64,000 nucleotides of DNA, taken from assembly GCF_019956555.1 (NCBI RefSeq), contig NZ_JAHBDQ010000033.1, positions 124,001 through 188,000 on the forward strand, written 5' to 3'. Positions 16,801 to 25,317 of this stretch are shown here, one piece after another. Below the pieces are notes generated by a model, which had not been told where the DNA came from, made no database searches, and was given only the letters and a program-made list of their open reading frames with translations. The position numbers and the translations under genes are program-made. How positions within the stretch are numbered: the first letter of the stretch is position 1; each line of letters starts with the position of its first letter. This DNA comes from Pseudomonas sp. A-RE-19. Its GTDB lineage: Bacteria > Pseudomonadota > Gammaproteobacteria > Pseudomonadales > Pseudomonadaceae.

Positions 16801-18342
16801 GGTCACCTGCGCGAACTGCTGACGGAAATAGTCGTACGGCGTGCGCACGCGCTGGGACAGCACGGCCATCGGCGTATCGTCGCCCATCGAGCCGACGGCT
16901 TCGTAGCCTTGTTCGCCGAGCGGACGCAGCACCTGGTCGCGCTCTTCGAACGTGACCTGATACATCTTCATGTACTGCTTGAGCTGATCGACGTCGTAGA
17001 ACGCCGAACCATGGTCGTTGTCTTCCATGGTCGCCTGGATGCGCAGGGCATTCTTGCGCAGCCATTGCTTGTACGGATGGCGGGACTTCAAGCGGTTGTC
17101 GATGGCGTCGGTGTCGAGGATCTGACCGGTTTCGGTGTCCACGGCAAAGATCTGGCCAGGGCCAACACGGCCCTTGGCGATCACGTCTTCAGGCTGGTAG
17201 TTCCAGACACCGATTTCCGAGGCCAGGGTGATGAAGCCGTTCTTGGTGGTGACCCAACGCGCCGGACGCAGACCGTTACGGTCGAGCAGGCACACCGCGT
17301 AACGACCGTCGGTCATGACCACGCCGGCCGGGCCGTCCCACGGTTCCATGTGCATCGAGTTGTATTCGTAGAACGCACGCAGATCCGGGTCCATGGTTTC
17401 GACGTTCTGCCACGCAGGCGGAATGATCATCCGCACGCCACGGAACAGGTCGATGCCACCGGTGACCATCAGCTCGAGCATGTTGTCCATGCTGGAGGAG
17501 TCGGAACCGACACGGTTGACCAGCGGGCCGAGTTCTTCCAGATCCATCAGATCGTTGGTGAACTTGGTGCGACGGGCCTGAGCCCAGTTGCGGTTACCGG
17601 TGATGGTGTTGATCTCGCCGTTGTGGGCGAGGAAGCGGAATGGCTGAGCCAGCGGCCATTTCGGCAGGGTGTTGGTCGAAAAGCGCTGGTGGAACACGCA
17701 GATTGCGGTTTGCAGGCGCTGGTCGCTCAGGTCTGGATAGAAGGCGGTCAGATCCGCCGGCATCATCAGGCCTTTATAAATGATGGTCTTGTGGGAAAAG
17801 CTGCAGATGTAGTGATCGACGTCGGCGGCGTTGGCCACGGACGAACGACGACGGGCGCTGAACAGCTTGATCGCCATGTCCTGATCGCTCAGGCCTTCAC
17901 CACCGATGAACACTTGTTCGATCTGCGGCAGGCGCTCGAGGGCCAGACGACCGAGGACGCTGGTGTCGATCGGCACTTTGCGCCAGCCGACCAGGGTCAG
18001 GCCTTCGGCCAGGATCTCGCGGTTCATGTTCTCGCGAGCGGCTTCGGCTTTTACCGGATCCTGGTTGAAGAAGACCATACCCACGGCATATTGCTTGGGC
18101 AGTTCGACGCCGAAGGTTTCCTGGGCGATGGCCCGCAGGAACACATCCGGCTTTTGAATCAGCAGACCGCAACCGTCACCGGTCTTGCCGTCGGCGTTGA
18201 TCCCACCGCGGTGGGTCATGCAGGTCAGGGCCTCAATGGCCGTTTGCAAAAGGGTATGACTGGGCTCGCCCTGCATATGGGCTATCAGGCCGAAACCGCA
18301 GTTATCCTTGAATTCATCTGGTTGGTACAGACCTGCTTTCAT
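13897..18342 (-). CDS. gltB: Glutamate synthase large subunit
   Basis: A 1481-residue subunit that makes two glutamates from glutamine and 2-oxoglutarate. Cys15 in DNCGFGLIAH is the N-terminal nucleophile of the amidotransferase domain and would be exposed by removal of a short propeptide. A central domain, the FMN-binding synthase domain (about 800-1170) with the 3Fe-4S cysteines in CKYLRICHLNNC, and the C-terminal beta-helix with repeated GxxGG turns follow. ATG 18342 (MKAGLYQPDEF) is preferred over an in-frame GTG at 18348. With gltD it is the main ammonia assimilation route together with glutamine synthetase. Confidence 0.97.
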   Translation of the reverse strand: MKAGLYQPDEFKDNCGFGLIAHMQGEPSHTLLQTAIEALTCMTHRGGINADGKTGDGCGLLIQKPDVFLRAIAQETFGVELPKQYAVGMVFFNQDPVKAEAARENMNREILAEGLTLVGWRKVPIDTSVLGRLALERLPQIEQVFIGGEGLSDQDMAIKLFSARRRSSVANAADVDHYICSFSHKTIIYKGLMMPADLTAFYPDLSDQRLQTAICVFHQRFSTNTLPKWPLAQPFRFLAHNGEINTITGNRNWAQARRTKFTNDLMDLEELGPLVNRVGSDSSSMDNMLELMVTGGIDLFRGVRMIIPPAWQNVETMDPDLRAFYEYNSMHMEPWDGPAGVVMTDGRYAVCLLDRNGLRPARWVTTKNGFITLASEIGVWNYQPEDVIAKGRVGPGQIFAVDTETGQILDTDAIDNRLKSRHPYKQWLRKNALRIQATMEDNDHGSAFYDVDQLKQYMKMYQVTFEERDQVLRPLGEQGYEAVGSMGDDTPMAVLSQRVRTPYDYFRQQFAQVTNPPIDPLREAIVMSLEICLGAERNIFQESPEHASRVILSSPVISPAKWRSLMNLDRPGFERQIIDLNYDESVGLEAAVRNVADQAEEAVRAGRTQIVLSDRHIAPGKLPIHASLATGAVHHRLTEKGLRCDSNILVETATARDPHHFAVLIGFGASAVYPFLAYEVLGDLIRTGEVLGDLYEVFKNYRKGITKGLLKILSKMGISTIASYRGAQLFEAIGLSEEVCELSFRGVPSRIKGARFVDIEAEQKALAAEAWSPRKPIQQGGLLKFVHGGEYHAYNPDVVSTLQAAVQQGDYSKFKEYTALVDNRPVSMIRDLFKVKTLDTPLDISEIEPLESVLKRFDSAGISLGALSPEAHEALAEAMNRLGARSNSGEGGEDPARYGTIKSSKIKQVATGRFGVTPEYLVNAEVLQIKVAQGAKPGEGGQLPGGKVNGLIAKLRYAVPGVTLISPPPHHDIYSIEDLSQLIFDLKQVNPKALVSVKLVAEAGVGTIAAGVAKAYADLITISGYDGGTGASPLTSIKYAGAPWELGLAETHQTLRGNDLRGKVRVQTDGGLKTGLDVIKAAILGAESFGFGTAPMIALGCKYLRICHLNNCATGVATQNEKLRKDHYIGTVDMVVNFFTYVAEETREWLAKLGVRSLEELIGRTDLLEILEGQTAKQNHLDLTPLLGSDHIPADKPQFCQVDRNPPFDKGLLAEKMVDLATSAINDMSGADFALDICNCDRSIGARISGEIARKHGNQGMANAPITFRFKGTAGQSFGVWNAGGLNMYLEGDANDYVGKGMTGGKLVIVPPKGSVYKTQDSAIIGNTCLYGATGGKLFAAGTAGERFAVRNSGAHTVVEGTGDHCCEYMTGGFVCVLGKTGYNFGSGMTGGFAYVLDQDNTFVDRVNHELVEIQRISGEAMEAYRSHLQRVLNEYVEETDSEWGRNLAENLDDYLRRFWLVKPKAANLKSLLSSTRANPQ

Positions 18343-18450
18343 AGACACTTTCTCACCAGGCTGCCTCTTATCGAGGCAAATTTCTTTTCAATTCAACCAG
18401 TTACCATCCACACCGAACGTACGCCAGCTTTGCGGGGCAAAAGGGAGGTC

Positions 18451-18479
18451 ATTGTACACACCGACACTGAGGCTCACAA
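18451..18479 (-). promoter_or_regulatory. Candidate sigma-70 promoter of gltBD
   Basis: On the minus strand TTGTGA and TACAAT are separated by exactly 17 bases, about 110 bases upstream of the gltB start. It is the best -35/-10 pair in the gap. Confidence 0.5.
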
Positions 18480-18664
18480 ATTTGACGACGAAATGTCGCA
18501 AATCTATGTCGCATTTGTGAAAGGTTTAAAGCGATATGCTGTGCTAGTCAAAACTTTTTTAATTTTGACCGCAGCGACTCAAAGACTACTGTGACGCAGA
18601 CACCACAAGGCACGCGGCCTGTAGAGGCGGCATGCACTTGCAGAAATTTTGAGGTGCCGGGAGA

Positions 18665-18685
18665 GGCGGCCTGGGTAAGGCCGCC
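18665..18685 (-). terminator. Strong hairpin after the AAA-SPOR gene
   Basis: GGCGGCCT pairs with AGGCCGCC around a 5-base loop directly downstream of the minus-strand stop at 18692. No T-run follows, so a pause or RNA-stability element is also possible. Confidence 0.5.
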
Positions 18686-18691
18686 GAATCT

Positions 18692-20290
18692 TCAGCGAGT
18701 TGTTGCCAGTTCCTGTTGGACGCTGGCGACAGTGCGAGGCCAAGGTTTACCAGCCTGAACCTTCGCTGGCAAGGCCTTGATGGCGGTAACGGCTGCATCG
18801 CGGTTGGCGAAGCTACCGTAGGTGATGACGTAAAGCGGCTTGCCGTTGAGCACTTTCTTGAAGTAGCGGTACTCGCCGCCCTGCTCTTTGACGAAACTTT
18901 GCGCGGCCGATTCGGAGCTGGTGCCGAGGATTTGTACCACGTAGTTGCCCGGCGCCTGACCTGCGTACCAGCTACCACCGGCGGCTTTGGCCACGGTGAC
19001 TGGCTTCTCGGCTGGCTTCTCGACAGGTTTGACGGCAGCGGCGGGCTTGGCTGGCGCTGGTGCCGGCTTGGCAACCGGTGCAGGCGCTGGCTTGGCGGTC
19101 GCGACCTGAGTCGGTGCAGGCGTCGGCTTGGCGGCTGGAGTCGGTGCAGGTCCCGCTGGAACGCCTGCCGGCGGCGCAGTGGTGGTCACGGTCGGCGGTG
19201 TGGCGCTGGAGCCTTCAACCGGTACACCGTCGTCGCCTTCGGTGATCCCTCCGGCGGCTTCGGCCAACGGACCGCGCATGACCGGTTGCGAATTACCGAC
19301 CAACGGCAACGGCATCGGCTGCGAATTACCGGCGAATTCGACGGAAGGAGCGCCGCCGCTATTAGGTTGTGGCGTGCCCTGGCCGAGCGGCAGTTGTGCC
19401 TGTTCGTTGGCAGGCGCGCCGGTGGTCGGTGCCTTGTTGCGACCCGGCATCAGCCAGGCGGCGGCTACCGCGACCACGACAACGGCGGAAATCGCCAATA
19501 CGTGTTTCTTCGGCATGTTGAACCCCATACTTGGACGCTTCACCGCAGAGCGGCTGGCAATCATGGCTTCGATCATCGCATCGCGGGCGACCTGGTTGAT
19601 GGTGCCAGGCCAACCGTCGGAGCTTTCGTGAATATCAGAGATCTGATCTGCGGTGAAAAGTTCGATACCCCGGCCAGCGCCTTCGAGTCGCTGATCCAGA
19701 TATTCGCGGGTTTCTTCTTCGGTGTACGGCTGCAGTTCGATGACATGGAAACGCTCTTCCTCAAGGTTCAATGCCTCGAGCTGAGCAATCAGTGAAGACT
19801 CACCGAACAGAAACACATGCGGACGACCTTCCGGCGCACCCGCGGCCAGGGCCAGAAGGGCCTCCAGCGCCGATTCGTCGAGCTGCTCGGCGTCATCCAC
19901 CAGCAAATAGACTTCCTGCCCCGTGAGGGCAAGCTGCACCACTTGAGCCAGAATCGCGCCGATCTCGGCCTGGGCGACGTTCAGCGCCTGAGCCACCTGA
20001 CGCAACACGCCCGCTGCATCGCCAGCGCCACGGGCGGAAACCACCACGCTTTGCACTGATTGCTTGTTGGTGCTGGCCACCAGGGCCTGACGCAACAGGG
20101 TTTTGCCACTGCCATGAGGGCCGGTGACCACCAGCAGCAACTGGCTATAGCGAGCCAGATGATGCAGCTGCCCCAACACCGGCTTGCGCTGGGCCGGGAA
20201 GAATTTGAAGCCAGGCACCCGTGGAGCGAAAGGGTCATGACTTAACTGGTAATGGCCGAGGAAAGCCTCGTCGGCATGCAAACTAGTCAT
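18692..20290 (-). CDS. AAA-type ATPase with C-terminal SPOR domain (DamX-like)
   Basis: A 532-residue protein. It has an ExeA-like AAA domain (Walker A GPHGSGKT at 57-64, Walker B LLVDDAEQLD near 130), one membrane segment near 262-280 (VLAISAVVVVAVAAAWLM), a long Pro/Ala/Lys-rich linker, and a SPOR domain near 450-525 (YVVQILGTSSESAAQSFV ... YVITYGSFANRDAA) that would bind denuded peptidoglycan at the septum. It follows aroB by 10 bases, as in other pseudomonads and like damX next to aroB in E. coli. E. coli DamX lacks a full ATPase of this kind, so the ATPase role is open. Confidence 0.85.
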   Translation of the reverse strand: MTSLHADEAFLGHYQLSHDPFAPRVPGFKFFPAQRKPVLGQLHHLARYSQLLLVVTGPHGSGKTLLRQALVASTNKQSVQSVVVSARGAGDAAGVLRQVAQALNVAQAEIGAILAQVVQLALTGQEVYLLVDDAEQLDESALEALLALAAGAPEGRPHVFLFGESSLIAQLEALNLEEERFHVIELQPYTEEETREYLDQRLEGAGRGIELFTADQISDIHESSDGWPGTINQVARDAMIEAMIASRSAVKRPSMGFNMPKKHVLAISAVVVVAVAAAWLMPGRNKAPTTGAPANEQAQLPLGQGTPQPNSGGAPSVEFAGNSQPMPLPLVGNSQPVMRGPLAEAAGGITEGDDGVPVEGSSATPPTVTTTAPPAGVPAGPAPTPAAKPTPAPTQVATAKPAPAPVAKPAPAPAKPAAAVKPVEKPAEKPVTVAKAAGGSWYAGQAPGNYVVQILGTSSESAAQSFVKEQGGEYRYFKKVLNGKPLYVITYGSFANRDAAVTAIKALPAKVQAGKPWPRTVASVQQELATTR

Positions 20291-20300
20291 CGGGATCTTA

Positions 20301-21401
20301 TTAACCTTTAAGCTGAGCCAGGGCGCGGTAATCCGCTCCCAGCGTGGCCTGTAAAACCTCTTTCGGATAATCGTCGGTCACCACGGCTTCGCCCATGTGG
20401 CGCAGCAGCACCAGGCGCAAACGACCGTCGATCACTTTCTTGTCAATTGCCATGTGTTCGAGAAAATCGGCTTCAGTCATCTCTTCTGGCGGAATAACCG
20501 GCAGCCCGGCCCGCTGGAACAGGCGAATACCGCGATCACGCTCCTGCTCGCTGATCCAGCCCAGGCGCGCGGACATTTCCAGAGCCATTACGGTGCCAGC
20601 AGCGACGGCTTCGCCATGCAGCCAGACACCATAGCCCATGTGGGTTTCGATCGCATGACCGAAGGTGTGACCCAGGTTGAGCGTGGCACGCACGCCGGTT
20701 TCTTTCTCATCGGCACCCACCACCGCAGCCTTGGCCGCGCAGGAGCGTTCGATGGCGTAAGTCAGGGCGGTCTGATCCAGGGCGCGCAGGCGATCGACGT
20801 TTTCTTCGAGCCAGGTCAGGAACGGCTCGTCGCAGATCAACCCGTACTTGATGACTTCCGCTAGCCCCGCAGACAGTTCGCGGGGCGGCAGGGTATTGAG
20901 GGTGGCGGTATCGATCAGCACCACGTTGGGCTGATAGAAGGCGCCGACCATGTTCTTGCCCAGCGGGTGATTGATCCCGGTCTTGCCGCCTACCGAGGAG
21001 TCGACTTGCGACAGCAGCGTGGTCGGCACCTGGATGAAATCGACGCCACGCTGGTAACAGGCGGCGGCAAAACCGGCCATGTCACCGATCACACCGCCGC
21101 CGAGGGCGATCACCGTGGTGCGGCGGTCGTGCCGTGCAGTCAGCAGGCCATCGAAAATCAGTTGCAGGGTTTCCCAGGTCTTGAAGGCTTCGCCGTCGGG
21201 CAGCACCACGGAAATCACCGAGAACTGCGCGAGACTGCGGGTCAGACGCTCGAGGTAGAGCGGCGCGACGGTCTCGTTGGAGATAATCGCTACCTGCCGC
21301 CCGCGAATATGCGGTGCCAGCAGCTCAGGCTGATCCAACAGACCTTCGCCAATATGAATCGGGTAGCTGCGCTCGCCTAAATCGACCTTGAGTGTCTGCA
21401 T
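20301..21401 (-). CDS. aroB: 3-dehydroquinate synthase
   Basis: A 366-residue cytosolic enzyme that converts DAHP to 3-dehydroquinate, step two of the shikimate pathway, using NAD and a metal. The NAD-binding GGGVIGDMAGFAAACYQRG and the metal-binding histidines in LNLGHTFGHAIE and WLHGEA are present. The family start MQTLKVDLGERSYPI fixes ATG 21401; the longer frame upstream is not conserved in appearance. It lies downstream of aroK on the same strand and immediately upstream of the AAA-SPOR gene. Confidence 0.97.
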   Translation of the reverse strand: MQTLKVDLGERSYPIHIGEGLLDQPELLAPHIRGRQVAIISNETVAPLYLERLTRSLAQFSVISVVLPDGEAFKTWETLQLIFDGLLTARHDRRTTVIALGGGVIGDMAGFAAACYQRGVDFIQVPTTLLSQVDSSVGGKTGINHPLGKNMVGAFYQPNVVLIDTATLNTLPPRELSAGLAEVIKYGLICDEPFLTWLEENVDRLRALDQTALTYAIERSCAAKAAVVGADEKETGVRATLNLGHTFGHAIETHMGYGVWLHGEAVAAGTVMALEMSARLGWISEQERDRGIRLFQRAGLPVIPPEEMTEADFLEHMAIDKKVIDGRLRLVLLRHMGEAVVTDDYPKEVLQATLGADYRALAQLKG

Positions 21402-21551
21402 GTGTCCCCACAGTGAAGATGGAATCAGGCGTCCTGCCTTGAGTTTACGAATTCCAAGGCGTCTGCTGGTGTGACGCCGTTCGGTAGCCATCCGCCACAA
21501 CCCAGAACGGTTGCAACAGGACGCCGAGGATAGCGCATTTCGCGCCGCGCA

Positions 21552-22070
21552 TTAACGGGGAGGTAACTGCTGCAAGCGGTCGAGAATATCGAGCACCACC
21601 ATCCGCGGTGGCCGCTCATCGGTTTCCACCACCAGGTCGGCGATCTCCCGATACAGCGGATCACGGATCGCCAGCAAATCCCGCAGGGTCTTCGCCGGGT
21701 CGGCGGTGCGCAGCAGTGGCCGATTGCGGTCGCGAGCCGTTCGGCCGACCTGCTGCTCGACAGACGCATGCAGATAGACCACCCGGCCACCGGCATGCAA
21801 CGCCCGACGATTGGCTTCGCGCATGACCGCCCCACCACCGGTCGCCAGCACCACGCCGTCGAACGCGCACAGCTCGGCAATCATCGCCTGCTCGCGGTCA
21901 CGAAAGCCTGGTTCGCCTTCCTTATCGAAAATCCACGGGATATTGGCGCCCGTGCGCAATTCAATTTCCTTATCGGAATCTTTGAATGGCAGGCGCAGCT
22001 CTTTGGCCAGCAACCGGCCGATGGTGCTTTTTCCAGCCCCCATCGGTCCAACAAGAATCAAATTTCGCAC
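21552..22070 (-). CDS. aroK: Shikimate kinase
   Basis: A 172-residue P-loop kinase that phosphorylates shikimate at O3. Walker A GPMGAGKS occupies residues 8-15. The shikimate-binding DSD follows in FKDSDKEIE, and the GGG loop is in ATGGGAV. The arginine of the lid appears in DRNRPLLR. The start is a GTG at 22070, only 4 bases after the pilQ stop, so it is probably read with the pilus genes and aroB. Confidence 0.97.
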   Translation of the reverse strand: MRNLILVGPMGAGKSTIGRLLAKELRLPFKDSDKEIELRTGANIPWIFDKEGEPGFRDREQAMIAELCAFDGVVLATGGGAVMREANRRALHAGGRVVYLHASVEQQVGRTARDRNRPLLRTADPAKTLRDLLAIRDPLYREIADLVVETDERPPRMVVLDILDRLQQLPPR

Positions 22071-22074
22071 AGAA

Positions 22075-24156
22075 TCAATGACTCACAGCAATCGCCTGAT
22101 TGTTCATGATACGCGGAGTGAGAAAGACCAGCAGCTCGGATTTTTTCTCCGAAACCACATCACGCCGGAAAAGGCGGCCAAGATACGGCACATCACCGAG
22201 AAATGGCACCTTATCTACAACCTTGCTCTGAGTATTTGAGAAAACCCCACCAATGACGATGGTCTCGCCGTCGTTAACCAGTACCTTGGCGTTGACCTCG
22301 TTTTTCTTGATCGGCGGTACATCCTGCACTTTGTTCAAGTAGTCCGGTTCGTCCTTGGTGACCTTGACCTCCATGATGATCCGGTTGTCCGGGGTGATCT
22401 GCGGCGTCACTTCCAGGGACAGTGAAGCTTCCTTGAACGACACCGAGGTAGCGCCACTGGAACTGGCCTCCTGATAGGGAATTTCAGTGCCCTTGAGGAT
22501 TTTCGCGGTTTCCTTGTCGGACGTGACCACCTTGGGCTGCGAGACGATTTCCCCGTTGCCGGTTTTCTCCATGGCCGTCAGCTCAAGGTCAAGCAGCACA
22601 TTGTCGGTGATGAAGGCGATGCCGATCCCCGAGGTGTTGCCGGACGCCCCCATGTCAACGAACGGCGAGTTGGTGCTGGTGCTGCCCGGCGTACCAATGG
22701 TCGTCGACGAGCCGTTGCTGACCCCGGACGTGTTCCAGTTGCCCTTGTTCTGCACTGAACCGCCCCAGCGTACGCCCAGGCTTTTGTCGTAATCGACGTT
22801 GGCTTCGACAATGCGCGCCTCGATCATCACCTGGCGCACCGGAATATCCAGTTGCGCAACGATGCGACGAAGTTCGTCGAGGCGATCCTGAGTCTGATAG
22901 GCAATGATGTTGTTGGTCCGCTCATCGACAGTGATTGAACCTCGCTCGTCGACTTTCGCTTCGGCGCTGGTCACTGACTGGAACAGCTTGGCGATATCGG
23001 TGGCCTTGGCGTAGTTGACCTGCAACAGCTCGCGACGCAGGGGCGCCAGCTCGGCGATCTGCTTCCGCGATTCCAGCTCCTGGCGCTCCCGAGCGGCGAT
23101 TTCATCGGCCGGCGCCACCAACAGCACATTACCGATCTTGCGTTTATCCAGACCTTTGGTTTTCAGCACCAGGTCCAGCGCCTGATCCCAGGGTACGTTC
23201 TGCAGGCGCAACGTGATGCCACCCTGCACCGTGTCACTGGCCACCAGATTGAGGTTGGTGAAGTCGGCGATCAATTGCAGCACCGAGCGCACATCAATGT
23301 CCTGGAAATTCAGCGAAAGCTTTTCGCCGCTGTACGCAGAACGTTCGATGTTGCGTTTCTGCAAGTCATCGACCGTCATCGGCCGGATGCTGATGGTCAG
23401 TTTGTTATCGGTCTGATAGGTCGAATAATCGAAAGCACCGCTGGGCTCGATACTGATCGTGGCCCGGTCGCCCGTGGCACTGGCGTTGACGAACTGCACC
23501 GGCGTAGCGAAATCCTTGACGTCGAGGCGTACGCGCAACCGTTCAGGCAGTTGAGTCTTGGTGAAGCCGACGATGATCTTGCCATCGCGCTCCTGGATAT
23601 CCGGGGCGATGGACGGATCCGACAGATCGATGACCACATTGCCCTCACCCTGGGTGCCGCGCTGGAAATCCACGCCCCGGATGGCCTTGCCCACGGGCGC
23701 ACTGGCTCTGGCGGGCGCCGGGCTCACAGTGGCCGCGCGCGTAGCGTTGGTGGTCGGTCTGGACACCTTGTTATCGGCCCCTTGCCCGACCACCACAAAC
23801 AGATTGTTGCCTTCGACCCGTGCGTTATACGGGGTTAGTTGATTCAGGCTGATGATCAGCCGAGTGCGGTCCTTGGCCTCCACCACCGTAGCGCTGCGGG
23901 CATTGCCGCCACCCAGGTCACGACTCTTGGTCGCCAGCTGGCTGGTGACACCCGGCAGATCCAGCGCAATTCGCGCCGGCTGCTCTGTCGTGTACCCGTG
24001 CGGCTGCGGCGCAGGGCCGTCGAACGACAACTTCAACTCGACACGGTCACCGGGCAGCGCCGCAACATCCAGCGCCTTGAGATTGGCCGCCTGTACCATC
24101 GGCGACAGAAACGCTATCCATAGCGAAATACCGAAGGTTGAGAAAATCCTGTTCAT
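22075..24156 (-). CDS. pilQ: Type IV pilus secretin PilQ
   Basis: A 693-residue outer membrane secretin through which the type IV pilus passes. It has a signal peptide (MNRIFSTFGISLWIAFLSPMVQA), two AMIN-type peptidoglycan-binding domains in the first 270 residues, an STN/N0 domain near 300-350 (LNFQDIDVRSVLQLIADFTNLN), an N1 ring, and the secretin barrel from about 520 to the end, with the family motif VPFLGDVPYLGRLF near residue 660. Last gene of pilMNOPQ and followed by aroK. Confidence 0.97.
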   Translation of the reverse strand: MNRIFSTFGISLWIAFLSPMVQAANLKALDVAALPGDRVELKLSFDGPAPQPHGYTTEQPARIALDLPGVTSQLATKSRDLGGGNARSATVVEAKDRTRLIISLNQLTPYNARVEGNNLFVVVGQGADNKVSRPTTNATRAATVSPAPARASAPVGKAIRGVDFQRGTQGEGNVVIDLSDPSIAPDIQERDGKIIVGFTKTQLPERLRVRLDVKDFATPVQFVNASATGDRATISIEPSGAFDYSTYQTDNKLTISIRPMTVDDLQKRNIERSAYSGEKLSLNFQDIDVRSVLQLIADFTNLNLVASDTVQGGITLRLQNVPWDQALDLVLKTKGLDKRKIGNVLLVAPADEIAARERQELESRKQIAELAPLRRELLQVNYAKATDIAKLFQSVTSAEAKVDERGSITVDERTNNIIAYQTQDRLDELRRIVAQLDIPVRQVMIEARIVEANVDYDKSLGVRWGGSVQNKGNWNTSGVSNGSSTTIGTPGSTSTNSPFVDMGASGNTSGIGIAFITDNVLLDLELTAMEKTGNGEIVSQPKVVTSDKETAKILKGTEIPYQEASSSGATSVSFKEASLSLEVTPQITPDNRIIMEVKVTKDEPDYLNKVQDVPPIKKNEVNAKVLVNDGETIVIGGVFSNTQSKVVDKVPFLGDVPYLGRLFRRDVVSEKKSELLVFLTPRIMNNQAIAVSH

Positions 24157-24169
24157 TATTCGAGTTCCA

Positions 24170-24697
24170 CTATGAGTGCTCTTTCAAAGGGATGGTCCGC
24201 GGCCGCTCCAGCCAGGCGCCTTCGCCATCGGGAACGATTTCGACCACTTCGACTTGCGAACCGCTGATGGCGACGATCCGCCCATCGTTACGCCCCAGGT
24301 AATCGCCGACTTTCAGCCGATGCACACCGCCCGCCCCGCGCAGCAGCGCAAAGGAGCCGGTCGCATTGGAGATCGTGCCGACCATTTCAAATTGCTCGAT
24401 GTTGAAACCTTCGAGGTACTGTTTGACCCGATTCGGATCGGGCTTGACGTTAAGCGAGCCGTGCTTCTGGCCGGCCAGATCGACTCTGACCTGCCGGGAA
24501 AACGGGCTACGCAGGTTGGCAGCGTTGTAGGTGAATGTCGGGTAAGACCGAAATGTCGGCGTTGGTTCAATCTTGCCGGGCGCGCGCAGACGCACTTCGT
24601 TCAAGTACGCATCCAGGTCGCTGAAATCACTGTCGCCGCCACAACCGGCCAGGACGCCCAAAAAAATCACCATCGACAGGCAACGAATCGGACTCAT
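24170..24697 (-). CDS. pilP: Type IV pilus lipoprotein PilP
   Basis: A 175-residue inner membrane lipoprotein of the pilus alignment subcomplex, linking PilN/PilO to the secretin. The lipobox LAGC has the acylated Cys at residue 19. A disordered linker precedes the C-terminal beta domain (VGTISNATGSFALLRGAGGVHRLKVGDYLGRNDGRI). Its start overlaps the pilO stop by 4 bases, showing coupling. Confidence 0.95.
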   Translation of the reverse strand: MSPIRCLSMVIFLGVLAGCGGDSDFSDLDAYLNEVRLRAPGKIEPTPTFRSYPTFTYNAANLRSPFSRQVRVDLAGQKHGSLNVKPDPNRVKQYLEGFNIEQFEMVGTISNATGSFALLRGAGGVHRLKVGDYLGRNDGRIVAISGSQVEVVEIVPDGEGAWLERPRTIPLKEHS

Positions 24698-25317
24698 TTT
24701 TGCAGCCCCTTGTCGTTGTAGCGGTAGGTCTTGGCCAGAATGCTCATGCGCAACTTCGGACCGCCGTCAGGATTGGCCGGCGCCAGGTCAAAGTCATGCA
24801 GGGTGACGATCCGTGGCAGGCCGGCCACGCCGCTGACGAAAGTGGCCAGGTCGTGATAAGCGCCGGTAACGGTGATCTGGATTGGCAGCTCGATGTAGAA
24901 CTGCTGGGTGACCTCCGGGAGCAGCTTGATCTCTTCGAACTCCAGGCCGCTGCCCAGCCCCGTGCGGGTGATGTCCTCCAGCAGACCCGGCACTTCGGTG
25001 TCGCTGGGCAATTGCCGCAACAGCAAGCCGAAGGAGTTTTCCATCTCCTTCATCTGTTGGGTATACAGCTCCAGATTCGCGGCCATGTGGGCTTTGGTCG
25101 CAAACTGCTCCTTCAGGGTCGACTCTTCTTCGCGCTTGAGTTCGAGGTGGCTTTGCAGGTCGCTGAGATAGAAGCTGTAGCCCAGAGCCAGCACCAGAAC
25201 CATGAGCAGCACACCGGCTATGACTTTGATCGCCGCTGGCCAGGAACCCATGTTATTGGTGTCAAGATCGTTAATGTCGATCTTGCGCAGCCCTTCAAAC
25301 CATTCGGATGGCCTCAT
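24694..25317 (-). CDS. pilO: Type IV pilus alignment protein PilO
   Basis: A 207-residue bitopic inner membrane protein. A short cytosolic lead with SEWFEGLRKIDINDLD-type sequence precedes one membrane segment near residues 30-50 (VIAGVLLMVLVLALGYSFYL), a coiled coil, and a periplasmic ferredoxin-like domain (FYIELPIQITVTGAYHDLATFV). It dimerises with PilN and binds PilP. It overlaps both neighbours by 4 bases. Confidence 0.95.
   Translation of the reverse strand: MRPSEWFEGLRKIDINDLDTNNMGSWPAAIKVIAGVLLMVLVLALGYSFYLSDLQSHLELKREEESTLKEQFATKAHMAANLELYTQQMKEMENSFGLLLRQLPSDTEVPGLLEDITRTGLGSGLEFEEIKLLPEVTQQFYIELPIQITVTGAYHDLATFVSGVAGLPRIVTLHDFDLAPANPDGGPKLRMSILAKTYRYNDKGLQK

Larger units (their letters stand above)
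18343..18691. other. 349-base gap upstream of gltB
   Basis: Holds the candidate gltB promoter (18451-18479), a tandem TGCGACAT motif on the minus strand (near 18500-18520), an inverted repeat GTCAAAA-N9-TTTTGAC (18547-18569), and a GC-rich hairpin just after the SPOR gene. AT-rich compared with the flanking genes, as expected for a control region. Confidence 0.6.

Noticed and set aside
15934..18594. An 886-codon plus-strand frame
   Set aside because: Entirely antisense to gltB codons, with no domain or plausible start.
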